Shown here: piece after piece, positions 53,744 to 62,495 of the stretch
Position numbering within the stretch: position 1 is the stretch's first letter
Layout of the letters: each line of letters starts with the position of its first letter
NCBI GenBank assembly: GCA_002305755.1
Contig: DBQV01000040.1
Span: forward strand, 17,679-81,678
Source: Christensenella sp. UBA1385
GTDB taxonomy: Bacteria > Bacillota > Clostridia > Christensenellales > Aristaeellaceae
Direction: 5' to 3'
DNA: 64,000 nt
The notes under the pieces: model-generated
Told to the model about the DNA's origin: nothing
The model's input: only the letters and a program-made list of their open reading frames with translations
The model's database searches: none
Position numbers and translations under genes: made by a program

Positions 53744-56700
53744 TTAATAGTAGATCCTTGGGAACCACCGCATCGCGTTCAGCCAGGCGGCGGATACGCG
53801 AATGCCCGAGTAATAGGGGAAGAAGCCGATGAACATGGCCAGCGTGACCGAAAGGTACACGCCCGTCACGATCAGGCCGGCGCGCCTGCTGCGCCGGTAA
53901 AGATAATAGAGGCTCAGCGCCGCGGCCAGCACGATGAAGGGCACCGAAGGGAAGTAGTGGTACAGGTAGGTGCCCCTGGGCACCAGCATCCAGGGCACAT
54001 ACTGGGCCAGATAGCCGATGATCACCAGCATCGGGCGCATGTCCTCCCCCTCCTTCGGGGGGCGGATCAGGCGCTTGAGGGTGAGCGCGATCAGGAACAG
54101 CATCGCGCCGAAGCCCGCCCACCAGACGGCGGGGTTGCCAAAGCTCATGATGGTGCTGCCCGTATCGCCGATCCGCTTGCCCGCGTAGAAGTAGAAGGGC
54201 TTGAGGATCAGGGGCCATTCGTACCAGGGCGAATAGTAGGGATGATCGGCCCCGAAGCCCGAGACCGAGTGATAGCCGTACATATAGGCGCTGGCATCCC
54301 ATACCTTCCGCACCGTGAGGCCGCCCGGCGTGCGCATGAACCAGGGCAGGAAGGAAACATAATAGATCACCGCGGGCAGCAGCACAAAGACCAGCACACA
54401 CCAGCCCAGCGTCAGCAGGGCGTCATGCGTCCACCGGCCGGCGACGCGCTCCAGCAGGGCGCGCTCGTCATCCGAATGAGCCCTCCCGCGCGCCGCGCCC
54501 GCGCAGCCCGCTTCGCGCGCCCTGCGCGCGAAGGCCCAGAAGAAGATCACAGCCAGGCCCGCACCGGCGTAAAGCCCCGTCCACTTGCTGGCGATGGCAA
54601 AACCGATGAACAGCCCGGAAAGGCCCAGATCCTTCAGATCCCGCTTCAGGCTGCCGCCCGGGCGCAGGGCATAGCGGAACATGAAGTAATAGGACCAAAT
54701 GATAAAGAAGGTGGCATAGCTGTCGATGGTGGCGATGCGCGTTTGAGCGAAATGCATGCCGTCCAGCGCCATCAGGGCCGCCGCGGCGAAGGCGAAGAGC
54801 CGCCTTCCGGTGAGAAGTTTGGCCGTCAGGTACATGGCAGGCAGCATCAGCACGCCCACCAGCGCGCCGGGAAAGCGCCAGCCAAAGGGCGTCATGCCGA
54901 AGACCATCGTGGATAATGCGATCAGCACCTTGCCAAGCGGCGGGTGAGAGATCTCGTAGGTGTTGTTCGGCTCCAGGCCGCGGATAGCGTTGGCGTGCTC
55001 GTAGCCCGTGCGGGCGTGATAGATTTCGTCAAAGTAGGCGCTGTTGTACCAGCTGGGATCGCCGTCCAGCGTGTCCTGCTCATCGATCAGGGCAGAGGCC
55101 GCGCCGGAGATCATCGTCAGCGGGATCGTCTCGGCGCTGCCCGCTTCGCGCGCCAGTATTTCCATGATGGTGGTCATGCGGTTGGGCGCGTAGATCTTCA
55201 GATACCGGCCCTCCAGCTCCACCGCCGCGCCGCTTCTGACCCCTTCCTTCACGTACAGCCACTGAAAGCAGGTGCCATCATCCACCTGCGAAGGGTAGGT
55301 AGTCCAGCTCTCGCCGTCCCGGCTGACGGAAACCTCGATCTCGCTCTCGGCTCGCTGCTCGATGCCGGGATAGTAAAGCAGATTGAAGCGCTTCACCCCG
55401 CCCAGATCAAACACCGCCTCCCGATCCTCAGAGGAGGAGACCCAGGGATGCTGCGGGGCCTTTGTGGCCCCCAGGTTGGTGAGCGCCGCCAGCGCGTAGA
55501 CGCCCGTCACCAGCAGCATCAACAGGATGTCTCGCCTGTCCGTTTTCTCAGGCTGCGCCGGATGCAGCACTCGCTCCAGCGCCAGCCGCTCGCGCCGCCC
55601 GGCGCGGTAGCTTCGGCCTTCCTCCGCGCCGCCCTTCAGCAGCGTCCTGACGGGCAGGGACGACCGACTCTGCGCAAGCCCCACGTAGACGGCCAGCGCG
55701 CCCGTCAGCGTCTGCGCAGCTGCCAGCGCGTACTCAAGCCAGCCGGAATCGCTGACAATGCCGAAAGCCGGAGCGGAGAGATGTCCCGGCACGCCGCCGA
55801 TGCGAACCCCGCGGTCCAGCGCGATGCCCACGTTGAGAAAGGTCAGCACGCTGACCAGCAGCAGCAAGACCAGTATCTGCCTGTCCCGGCGCCTGACGTA
55901 GGCCATCGTCAGCAGCGCCGCGGCCGGAAAGAGATAGCGCTCGTGCATCATCACGCCCATCGCGCAGAAGGCCGTCAGCATCACGCCGCCCAGCAGGGGC
56001 AGGTTCTGGACGCTTCCCTCCCGGACAAAGCGTATCAGCACGATCAGGAAGGCGGAAGCCATCAGCAGCGCGCCGCAGGCGCCCAGGCTGAGGGGCAGCG
56101 CAGCAGCCAGTAGCGCGGGCAGCAGCGCCGCCAGCAGAAGGAACATCTCCCGCCTGTCGTGCCTGCCCCCGTCCCGGAAGACATAAGCCGCCACCGGCAC
56201 CGCCAGGCACAGTGCGCCCAGCAGCCTCAGCAGCAGGGGCGCGGCGCCGGCCACGGGCTGCCAGTTGAGCCCAAAGAGGAAATAGAGGTTGACCGCGTTC
56301 ACCGTGGCGTAGCCATAGTAGGTCATGGTGCCGGAATAGAGGTCGATCAGCCAGCTTGCGTCCTGCTGTCTGACCGAAAAGGGCAGCACCACCAGCGCGG
56401 CGACCGCGGCGGAGGCAGCCGCTCCGATCAGGACATCCTTCCGCCTGTTCCGGTCTCCGGCATGCACCAGGTGCAGGATCAGCGCGGCCAGGCCAAGAGG
56501 CCCGAACATCAGGGCCTGCGGCTTCATCAGCACGGACAGGGTGTAGACGGGCAGGGCGACGCTCCATCTGCCCTCAAAGACCATCAGCAGCACAACGATC
56601 AGCAGCGCGGTGGGCACGCTGTCCACCTGCCCCCAGGCCGCGCCGCTGGCATAGAGAAGCGGGTTAAAGGCATAGACGGCCGCGGCCGCCAGCGCACCGC

Positions 56701-57778
56701 CGCGGCTCATATGCCGCAGCGCGTAACGGTAGATGAGCGCGATGGCGATGAGATCCGCCAGCACGGAGGGCAGCTTGATCATCAGCTCCGTCGCCCCGGT
56801 GCCCAGCACGCTGCCCAGCCAACCGATGGGCCAGAGCGCCAGCATGTAGCCGGGCGGGTAATCGCTGTGCTGCTCGGTGAGATAAAACTCGGCAGGGCCT
56901 ACGCGGTACATCCTGTCCGACCACGCGGTAAAGCAGCCCACATCCACCCCGTAGCCGGGCACGAGAGCAGCCACAGCCAGCCGCGTCAGCAGCGCAGCCA
57001 GCAGCAGAACAGCCAGCGGCGCGTCAAATCGCCGTCCGCCCGTGTCCGGCCCGCGTCCCCGATCGGGTCTTCCGATATAATGCGCGGCCGCGGCGGCCCA
57101 AAGCGCGGCGATCGCCGTCAGCCAGGGCCAGGCGGGGGCGGCTCCGTCCTCCTCTGCTTCCGCTGCGCGTCCGCCGTCCCAGGTCTCCCAGGGCTCTACG
57201 GTGACGCCCTCCGGCGCTTCCCTGAGCGCGACCAGCGAGAGATCGTCAAAGGAGGCGCTGCCGAGGCTTTCGGCGGAATAACCGCCCAGCCTCGCATATA
57301 CCGTCAGCTCCCGCTCGCTCGGGCCCGTCCGCCCGTAGGCCGTGATCTTCTGCCAGGCCCCCTCCGTCAGGTGCACCCCTTCCCAGTCCAGATACACGCC
57401 CGCGATGGACACGTTGGCTCCCAGGCCCTCGCTGGCCTCCGCCCGGACATAGGCGCTCAGCTCGTAGAGCGTGTTGGGGACCACCGCCACGGTCTGCATG
57501 AAGCGCGCGTCGTTGTATTCGATATTGCTCACCCGCACGCCCTGCCCGCTTCGCCCCTCCGTCATCTCAAACAGGCTGGCGCCGGGCAGACGCTGATAGG
57601 CGTCGGGCAGCCATCCTTCCGGCAGCAGCTCGCCCGTCACCTTTTCAAAGTCCGCGTTTTTGAGCAGGTTCTCGCCATAGGCAGGCACGGCCTGCCCGCG
57701 GCCCGAAAGCCACACGGTCAGGGCAATGGCCGAAAGCAGCAGGCAGACCGCCGCGATGCGCAGGTTTCTTTTCTTCAT
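53744..57778 (-). CDS. giant double GT-C glycosyltransferase (two membrane transferase modules)
   Basis: A 1344-residue membrane protein, about twice the normal size. An N-terminal signal anchor is followed by a CBM4/9-like lectin domain (about 36-190: GENLLKNADFE...). The first GT-C module (about 225-700) carries the catalytic-type loop GYGVD279VG and HERYLFP, as in mannosyltransferase (Gpi18/DUF2029-like) enzymes. A short linker and membrane helix precede a discoidin-like domain (about 775-885: VFDLGGVKRFNLLYYPG). The second GT-C module (about 890-1344) is a PMT/GT39 type with SAYFD917EIYHAR and HPPLGK. It would move polyprenyl-linked sugars across the membrane onto proteins or glycans. It is embedded between yraN (9-bp gap) and yifB. 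Confidence 0.85.
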   Translation of the reverse strand: MKKRNLRIAAVCLLLSAIALTVWLSGRGQAVPAYGENLLKNADFEKVTGELLPEGWLPDAYQRLPGASLFEMTEGRSGQGVRVSNIEYNDARFMQTVAVVPNTLYELSAYVRAEASEGLGANVSIAGVYLDWEGVHLTEGAWQKITAYGRTGPSERELTVYARLGGYSAESLGSASFDDLSLVALREAPEGVTVEPWETWDGGRAAEAEEDGAAPAWPWLTAIAALWAAAAAHYIGRPDRGRGPDTGGRRFDAPLAVLLLAALLTRLAVAALVPGYGVDVGCFTAWSDRMYRVGPAEFYLTEQHSDYPPGYMLALWPIGWLGSVLGTGATELMIKLPSVLADLIAIALIYRYALRHMSRGGALAAAAVYAFNPLLYASGAAWGQVDSVPTALLIVVLLMVFEGRWSVALPVYTLSVLMKPQALMFGPLGLAALILHLVHAGDRNRRKDVLIGAAASAAVAALVVLPFSVRQQDASWLIDLYSGTMTYYGYATVNAVNLYFLFGLNWQPVAGAAPLLLRLLGALCLAVPVAAYVFRDGGRHDRREMFLLLAALLPALLAAALPLSLGACGALLMASAFLIVLIRFVREGSVQNLPLLGGVMLTAFCAMGVMMHERYLFPAAALLTMAYVRRRDRQILVLLLLVSVLTFLNVGIALDRGVRIGGVPGHLSAPAFGIVSDSGWLEYALAAAQTLTGALAVYVGLAQSRSSLPVRTLLKGGAEEGRSYRAGRRERLALERVLHPAQPEKTDRRDILLMLLVTGVYALAALTNLGATKAPQHPWVSSSEDREAVFDLGGVKRFNLLYYPGIEQRAESEIEVSVSRDGESWTTYPSQVDDGTCFQWLYVKEGVRSGAAVELEGRYLKIYAPNRMTTIMEILAREAGSAETIPLTMISGAASALIDEQDTLDGDPSWYNSAYFDEIYHARTGYEHANAIRGLEPNNTYEISHPPLGKVLIALSTMVFGMTPFGWRFPGALVGVLMLPAMYLTAKLLTGRRLFAFAAAALMALDGMHFAQTRIATIDSYATFFIIWSYYFMFRYALRPGGSLKRDLKDLGLSGLFIGFAIASKWTGLYAGAGLAVIFFWAFARRAREAGCAGAARGRAHSDDERALLERVAGRWTHDALLTLGWCVLVFVLLPAVIYYVSFLPWFMRTPGGLTVRKVWDASAYMYGYHSVSGFGADHPYYSPWYEWPLILKPFYFYAGKRIGDTGSTIMSFGNPAVWWAGFGAMLFLIALTLKRLIRPPKEGEDMRPMLVIIGYLAQYVPWMLVPRGTYLYHYFPSVPFIVLAAALSLYYLYRRSRRAGLIVTGVYLSVTLAMFIGFFPYYSGIRVSAAWLNAMRWFPRIYY

Positions 57779-57787
57779 ATCTCTTCC

Positions 57788-58132
57788 CTACCGCTGACGG
57801 GCCGTATCAATGGCCAGCTGCACGCCCGCGCGGGTGATTTCAAGATGGTCGATCTGCCAGGCAAGGACGGACCCCTGCGCCCGCAGATAGGCTTTGCAGG
57901 CGGCGTAAAACCGCCTTCGTTTCTCCTCATCAATGGCCGCCAGGCCGGAACCGAGCCGCCCCTCCGGCCTGTACTTGACCTCCACAAAGTGCAGCGTCTT
58001 CCCCCGGCGGGCGATGACATCCACCTCGCCCTCCTCCGCCCGAAAACGCCTGCACACAATGCTCATGCCGAGGCTCTCCAGATACCGGCAGGCCTCCTCT
58101 TCGCCCTTCAGGCCGCGCTCGTAGCTGCTCAC
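57788..58132 (-). CDS. yraN: YraN/UPF0102 family endonuclease-like protein
   Basis: A 114-residue protein with the compact PD-(D/E)xK-like fold: GEEEACRYLESLG, then EGEVDVIARRGKTLHFVEVK (E...D...E-x-K). The family sits next to rnhB in many Firmicutes, as here (4-bp overlap). Its role is unclear. Confidence 0.93.
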   Translation of the reverse strand: MSSYERGLKGEEEACRYLESLGMSIVCRRFRAEEGEVDVIARRGKTLHFVEVKYRPEGRLGSGLAAIDEEKRRRFYAACKAYLRAQGSVLAWQIDHLEITRAGVQLAIDTARQR

Positions 58133-58755
58133 GCTCTTTCCCCCAGCAGCCTGCCGATGAAGCTGCGCCTGTGCAGCGGGCAGGGCCCGTGCTCTCTCAG
58201 CGCGCGGATATGCTCCGCCGTGCCGTAGCCCGCGTTCCTCGCAAAGCCGTACATGGGATAGAGCGCGTCCAGCCGCTCCATCTCGCGGTCGCGCAGCACC
58301 TTGGCCACGATGGACGCCGCGGCGATGGAATAGCTGAGCGCGTCGCCGTGGATGATGGCCCGCTCCTCTCCCTCCAGCCCCAGGTTTTTCACCGCGTCCA
58401 CCAGATAGAGCTGCGCCCCCGCCCCATGCGCCGCGCGGCGCATGGCCTGCATGGTGGCCTGCAGAATGTTGATGCGGTCGATCTCCTCCGGCTCCGCCCT
58501 GCCGACGCCCACAAACAGCGCTTCCTTCACGATCTCGTCATAGACCTTTTCGCGCCTCATACGGGACAGCTTTTTGGAATCATCCACCCAGAGGATGCGC
58601 GAATCGGGCGGCATGACCACGCAGGCCGCCATCACGCAGCCCGCCAGCGGCCCGCGCCCGACCTCGTCCATGCCGGCCAGACGCGATACGCCGCCGCGGA
58701 AGCCCGCGTCCATGTTCAACAGCTGTTCAAGGCGTTCAAGCCTGCTGATGCTCAT
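58129..58755 (-). CDS. rnhB: ribonuclease HII
   Basis: A 208-residue enzyme that nicks RNA in RNA-DNA hybrids and at single ribonucleotides. It has the family motif GMDEVGRGPLAG with the D-E pair, then YLVDAVKNL and HGDALSYSIAAASIVAKVLRD. The start overlaps the rbgA stop by 4 bp. Confidence 0.96.
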   Translation of the reverse strand: MSISRLERLEQLLNMDAGFRGGVSRLAGMDEVGRGPLAGCVMAACVVMPPDSRILWVDDSKKLSRMRREKVYDEIVKEALFVGVGRAEPEEIDRINILQATMQAMRRAAHGAGAQLYLVDAVKNLGLEGEERAIIHGDALSYSIAAASIVAKVLRDREMERLDALYPMYGFARNAGYGTAEHIRALREHGPCPLHRRSFIGRLLGERA

Positions 58756-59591
58756 GCTTTCGGCGCTTCCAGCGTGATCCTGCCGATCTTGCCCGCGCGG
58801 AACTCGTCCAGCACTGTGGCCACGCCGCGGTCGGTATCCAGCTCTCCCCCGCGCAGCAAAAAGCCGCGCGCGGCGCAGATGGCGCTGAGCAGCGCTTCTC
58901 CCCGCAGGCTCCCGTCGTTCAACTTATAGCGGGCAAGCAGAAGCTGCGGGCGCTCCGCCATCAGCTCATCCAGCAGGCTGAGGCAGAGCCTGCGCGTATC
59001 ATGGATCTCATCTTTCACGGAGCCTATGTAGGCCAGCCGCTGCGCCACAGCCGGGTCGTCCAGCCTGGGCCACAACAGGCCGGGAGAGTCCATCAGCTCC
59101 AGGTAGGGCGTCACGCGGAACCACTGCGTGCTGCGGGTCACGCCGGGCCTGTCTGCCGTCCTGATGGTAGCCTTGCCCTTGATCAGGTTGATCAGCGTGG
59201 ATTTGCCTACATTGGGCACGCCCACCACCATGGCCCGCACGGTCTTTCTGATGCCCCTGTTTTGGGCGTTCTCCACCTTTTCCCGGCTGGCCTCGTCGAT
59301 CAGGGGCACCACCCTGGAGGCGGCCCGCAGGCTGTTGAGCGCGAGCACGCTCAGGCCCTGCGCCCGAAAAGCCCCACACCATTCAGCGGTCAGCTCGGGG
59401 TCCGCCAGATCCGCCTTGTTCAGCAGCAGGATGCGCCGCTTGTGGCGGATCAGCTGATCCAGATCGGGATTGCGGCTTGACAGGGGGATGCGCGCGTCGC
59501 ACACTTCGATCACCACATCCGTGCGCGACAGCTGGTCCTGCAGCTGCCGCTTGGCCTTCGCCATATGGCCGGGGTACCAGGATATGGCCAA
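58752..59591 (-). CDS. rbgA: ribosome biogenesis GTPase RbgA (YlqF)
   Basis: A 279-residue circularly permuted GTPase needed for late 50S assembly. The motif order is G4 (LLNKADL), G1 (GVPNVGKSTLIN), G3 (DSPGLLWP). The N-terminus SWYPGHMAKAKRQL is diagnostic. The start is TTG 59591, 8 nt after AGGAGG. It is the first gene of the long operon down to hslU. Confidence 0.96.
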   Translation of the reverse strand: MAISWYPGHMAKAKRQLQDQLSRTDVVIEVCDARIPLSSRNPDLDQLIRHKRRILLLNKADLADPELTAEWCGAFRAQGLSVLALNSLRAASRVVPLIDEASREKVENAQNRGIRKTVRAMVVGVPNVGKSTLINLIKGKATIRTADRPGVTRSTQWFRVTPYLELMDSPGLLWPRLDDPAVAQRLAYIGSVKDEIHDTRRLCLSLLDELMAERPQLLLARYKLNDGSLRGEALLSAICAARGFLLRGGELDTDRGVATVLDEFRAGKIGRITLEAPKA

Positions 59592-59626
59592 AACCGCGCC
59601 CTCCTTTTATGCAAGAATGCCAGTCA

Positions 59627-59655
59627 AAAATAGCACGGCCCTGCTTAAATTGCAA
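59627..59655 (-). promoter_or_regulatory. promoter of the rbgA-to-hslU operon
   Basis: On the minus strand, TTGCAA (59650-59655), a 17-bp spacer and TATTTT (59627-59632). Confidence 0.7.
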
Positions 59656-59712
59656 GGCCGCGCTTTCTTTGAGCCTTTAAGCGGAAACCGCCTTCCGTTG
59701 GCGGCGCGTCCG

Positions 59713-60213
59713 CTACACCGCACCCTGCACCAGAGCGACCAGTCTCTGCGCGCCGACCGAAACACCCTTGTCATTTTCCACCGTATAGTCCGCGCAGGCC
59801 CGGTAGAAGCCTATGCTCTGGTTGTAAAGCTGGATCAGCTCATCCCGGCTCAACCCGCCGCCGAGCCCGGCCGCGCGATCCGCCAGCAGCTGATCGAGCG
59901 GCCGCTCCACATGCACGATGATACCGTGGTTCATCATCAGCTGCACGTTTTCCTTCAGCATCGGCACGTCGCTGCCCGTGGCGATCACGCTGGGCGTTTC
60001 GCCCACCAGCTCTATCAGCACACCGGTCTCCGCGTTATGATAGAAGGACTCGCCAAACCGCCTTTCGATCTGGGCGATCTCCATGCCCATCATGGCGCTG
60101 ACGCGTTCGTCCGTATCGATAAAAGGCATGCCCAGGCTGCCTGCCAGGTATTTACCCAGCGTAGTCTTGCCGCTGCCGGCCATCCCAACCAGGAAGACAT
60201 GCTGCTTCGCCAT
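59713..60213 (-). CDS. aroK: shikimate kinase family protein
   Basis: A 166-residue P-loop kinase with Walker A GMAGSGKTT and the shikimate-binding Asp in FIDTDERV. The lid region and the LSRDELIQLYNQSIGFYRACADYTV block are typical. It phosphorylates shikimate in aromatic amino acid synthesis. A stand-alone gene without other aro genes leaves some room for a related small-molecule kinase. AAAGGAGC precedes the ATG. Confidence 0.85.
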   Translation of the reverse strand: MAKQHVFLVGMAGSGKTTLGKYLAGSLGMPFIDTDERVSAMMGMEIAQIERRFGESFYHNAETGVLIELVGETPSVIATGSDVPMLKENVQLMMNHGIIVHVERPLDQLLADRAAGLGGGLSRDELIQLYNQSIGFYRACADYTVENDKGVSVGAQRLVALVQGAV

Positions 60214-60260
60214 CTGCCGCTCCTTTAGAACATGTCTATAATGCTTGTGATTGCGGGAAC

Positions 60261-60289
60261 ATCATAGCATCCCAGAATAAAATTGGCAA
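60261..60289 (-). promoter_or_regulatory. promoter of the shikimate kinase gene
   Basis: On the minus strand, TTGCCA (60284-60289), a 17-bp spacer and TATGAT (60261-60266). The -35 overlaps the end of the upstream terminator stem. Confidence 0.65.
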
Positions 60290-60312
60290 GCTGCCCGCCC
60301 GGGCAGCCTGCC
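60285..60312 (-). terminator. terminator of the flavodiiron gene
   Basis: GGCAGGCTGCCC / GGGCAGCTTGCC stem followed by AATTTT on the minus strand. Confidence 0.8.
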
Positions 60313-60347
60313 ACTTCGTCAGGCAAACAGGATCGTCCCGGGGCGGA

Positions 60348-61577
60348 TCAGGCGTTGATGGCAGGCTCGTCTTCCTTGATGGAGGCGGCAATGGCGTCCG
60401 CCATGGCCGCCAGCTGGGCCTCCTGCTCGGGCAGCATGGACGAGCGGATCACCATCGGCTCGACCAGCAGGGTCATGTTCTTCATCTCCTCGATCTTTTT
60501 CTGCATGAAGGTATGGGAGGAGGGGCTCCAGGAGCCGTTGCCGATGATGGCCACCTTGCGGCCCTGCAGGTTCAGCTTGCCCATGTCGGTGATCAGGGTG
60601 TCCATGCCCTGGTAGAGGTGCATGTTATAGGTGGGCGAGGCCAGCACCATGTGGCTGTACTGGAAGGCGCGGGCGATGATGTAGGAATAGTGCGTTTTGG
60701 AAACGTCATACACGCGGATATCGCGGATGCCGCGCTCGGACAGCATGCCCGCCAGGCGGTGGATCACCTCCTCGGTGTTGCCGTACATGGAAGCGTAGGC
60801 CATCAGCACGCCCGCCTTCTCAGGGCGGTAAGAGGCCCACCTGGTGTACTTTTCGATCATCTTGCCCATGTCCGGCCCGCGCAGCACGGGGCCGTGCAGC
60901 GGACAGATCATGGAGATTTCCTGCCCGCCCACCTTCTTGAGGGCGGCAAGCACCTGCGGGCCGTACTTGCCCACGATGTTGGTGTAGTAGCGCCTGGCCT
61001 CCTCCATGTGCTGATCGAAGTAATCCATTTCATCGCAGAACAGGTTGCCGTTATAGCCGCCGAAGCTGCCGAAGGCGTCCGCGGAGAAGAGGATATGCCT
61101 GCTGGTCTCATAGGTGAACATTACCTCCGGCCAGTGCACCATGGGAGCCATGTAGAAGCGAAGCGTGTGGCGGCCCAGAGAAAGCTCCTGCCCCTCCTTC
61201 ACTTCCACCGTGCGGCCTTCAAGGTCCATATGATAGAACTGGCGGATCATCTGGAAGGTCTTGGCATTGCCTACCAGCTTCACATCCGGCCACAGGCGGC
61301 AGATGTCCTCGATATGAGCGCAATGATCGGGCTCCATGTGGTTGATCACCATATAGTCAAGCGGCCTGCCGCCTAACGAAGCGCGCATATTGTCGAAGAA
61401 CTGCCTACGGATGGAGTTGTCTACCGTATCGATCAGGGCCGTCTTCTCATCGATGATCATGTAGGCGTTATAGGTTACGCCATTATCCAGAGGGAACATG
61501 TTTTCAAACAGCGCGATGCGGCGGTCGCTGCCGCCAACCCAAAAGATATCCCGGTCTACGTTCTGAATGCAGTCCAT
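60348..61577 (-). CDS. A-type flavoprotein (flavodiiron O2/NO reductase)
   Basis: A 409-residue FprA-type enzyme that detoxifies oxygen or nitric oxide in anaerobes. The N-terminal metallo-beta-lactamase-like domain has the diiron ligands H80-x-E82-x-D84-H85, a later His (PMVHWPE), the Asp in FSADAFGSFGG and the His in CPLHGP. The C-terminal flavodoxin domain (about 255-400) binds FMN (ASMYGNTEE). No fused rubredoxin is seen. AGAAGGAGC precedes the ATG. A -10 TATAAT lies about 140 bp upstream, leaving a GC-rich leader. Confidence 0.94.
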   Translation of the reverse strand: MDCIQNVDRDIFWVGGSDRRIALFENMFPLDNGVTYNAYMIIDEKTALIDTVDNSIRRQFFDNMRASLGGRPLDYMVINHMEPDHCAHIEDICRLWPDVKLVGNAKTFQMIRQFYHMDLEGRTVEVKEGQELSLGRHTLRFYMAPMVHWPEVMFTYETSRHILFSADAFGSFGGYNGNLFCDEMDYFDQHMEEARRYYTNIVGKYGPQVLAALKKVGGQEISMICPLHGPVLRGPDMGKMIEKYTRWASYRPEKAGVLMAYASMYGNTEEVIHRLAGMLSERGIRDIRVYDVSKTHYSYIIARAFQYSHMVLASPTYNMHLYQGMDTLITDMGKLNLQGRKVAIIGNGSWSPSSHTFMQKKIEEMKNMTLLVEPMVIRSSMLPEQEAQLAAMADAIAASIKEDEPAINA

Positions 61578-61982
61578 TGCGCTCCTTCTTTCTCTGCCTT
61601 GTCATTCGGCGGCCGCTGAGCAGGCCGGGCCGCATCATGAGCCGGCCCGCAAGTCAGCCCGTTCACAACGGGCGGCCATCGGCGCCTGCGGCTTAAGCCT
61701 AAAAATTATAACATATTTAGCAGCGATTGTGCGGAAAATCTCATCTGCTCGGGAAAAATGCCCGGGCGCGGGCGCAGTCAGAAGGCTGCATGGCCCGCCA
61801 GCCGGGCTTTAGCATGTTTTTTTGCCAAAGCACTATGCAATCCTCTCTGTTTGTGCTATATTCTTATCGGTGCCAAGCCTAATGGTCAGGTGTTCCTCCA
61901 GGTTGTGTCGTCAGGTGACTGATGTGTGAAACCACGGGACAGACTTGAAGCACATCGGTTTGGACATAATTTAAGGAGGTAC
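61578..61982. other. 405-bp divergent intergenic region
   Basis: It holds the flavodiiron leader and promoter (minus-strand TATAAT at 61706-61711, no clear -35) and the leader of the zinc-ribbon gene. A TATATT at about 61856 could be its -10, after which about 120 nt of leader contain two GTCAGGTG copies (near 61885 and 61910). No open frame there is convincing. Confidence 0.5.
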
Positions 61983-62270
61983 ATGAACACCATGTATACC
62001 GACAAAACCCTTACTTGCCGCGAGTGCGGCGCCGAATTCGTCTTCACCGGTTCTGAGCAGGCTTTCTACGCTGAGAAAGGCTTCCAGAACGAGCCCGGCC
62101 GCTGCCCCACCTGCCGCGCCAATCGCCGCAACAACAACCGCGGCGGCGAGCGTCAGATGTACGATGTGATCTGCGATGAATGCGGCGCCACCACGCAGGT
62201 TCCCTTCCAGCCCCGCGGTGACCGTCCGGTCTACTGCCGTGACTGCTTCGCCCGTCACAACGGCCGCTGA
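61983..62270 (+). CDS. small double zinc-ribbon protein
   Basis: A 95-residue protein with two CxxC...CxxC zinc sites. The first, YTDKTLTCRECGAEFVFT...CPTCR, matches the probable zinc-ribbon (zf-Tbcl) family. The second, VICDECGATTQVPF...YCRDCFARH, is an added knuckle. It is basic in the middle (RANRRNNNRGG) and so may bind nucleic acid. The ribosome site AAGGAGGT is very strong but only 3 nt from the first ATG. An ATG at 61992 is an alternative start. Function not established. Confidence 0.85.
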   Translation: MNTMYTDKTLTCRECGAEFVFTGSEQAFYAEKGFQNEPGRCPTCRANRRNNNRGGERQMYDVICDECGATTQVPFQPRGDRPVYCRDCFARHNGR

Positions 62271-62282
62271 TTTATCTTAGTT

Positions 62283-62316
62283 AAAAAAGAGCTCGCCGCA
62301 AGGCGGGTTCTTTTTT
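62283..62316 (+). terminator. terminator of the zinc-ribbon gene
   Basis: AAAAAAGAGCTCGCC / GGCGGGTTCTTTTTT stem 13 bp after the stop. Confidence 0.88.
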
Positions 62317-62376
62317 GTTTTTTGGCTGATTCGCTTCTGATGCTGAACGAAAACGTCAGCGCACAGACAGACGAAG

Positions 62377-62462
62377 GACTTTTTCGCTTTTGCCAAGTCG
62401 AGCGAAGAAGGCGCAGCGGCGTTGCGCTGACTGAACGAGACAGGGCAAAAGCGAAAAAAGAC
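62377..62462. repeat. large imperfect inverted repeat
   Basis: GACTTTTTCGCTTTTGCC (62377-62394) pairs with the complement at 62444-62462 (one extra A). The loop of about 50 nt is itself GC-rich and paired in part. An outer pair GTCAGCGC (62355-62362) / GCGCTGAC (62424-62431) offers an alternative fold. It lies between the zinc-ribbon terminator and the end of the converging DUF4838 gene. Confidence 0.6.
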
Positions 62463-62495
62463 AAGCCAACGGACACGGCGTCTCTGAGCGCCCGC

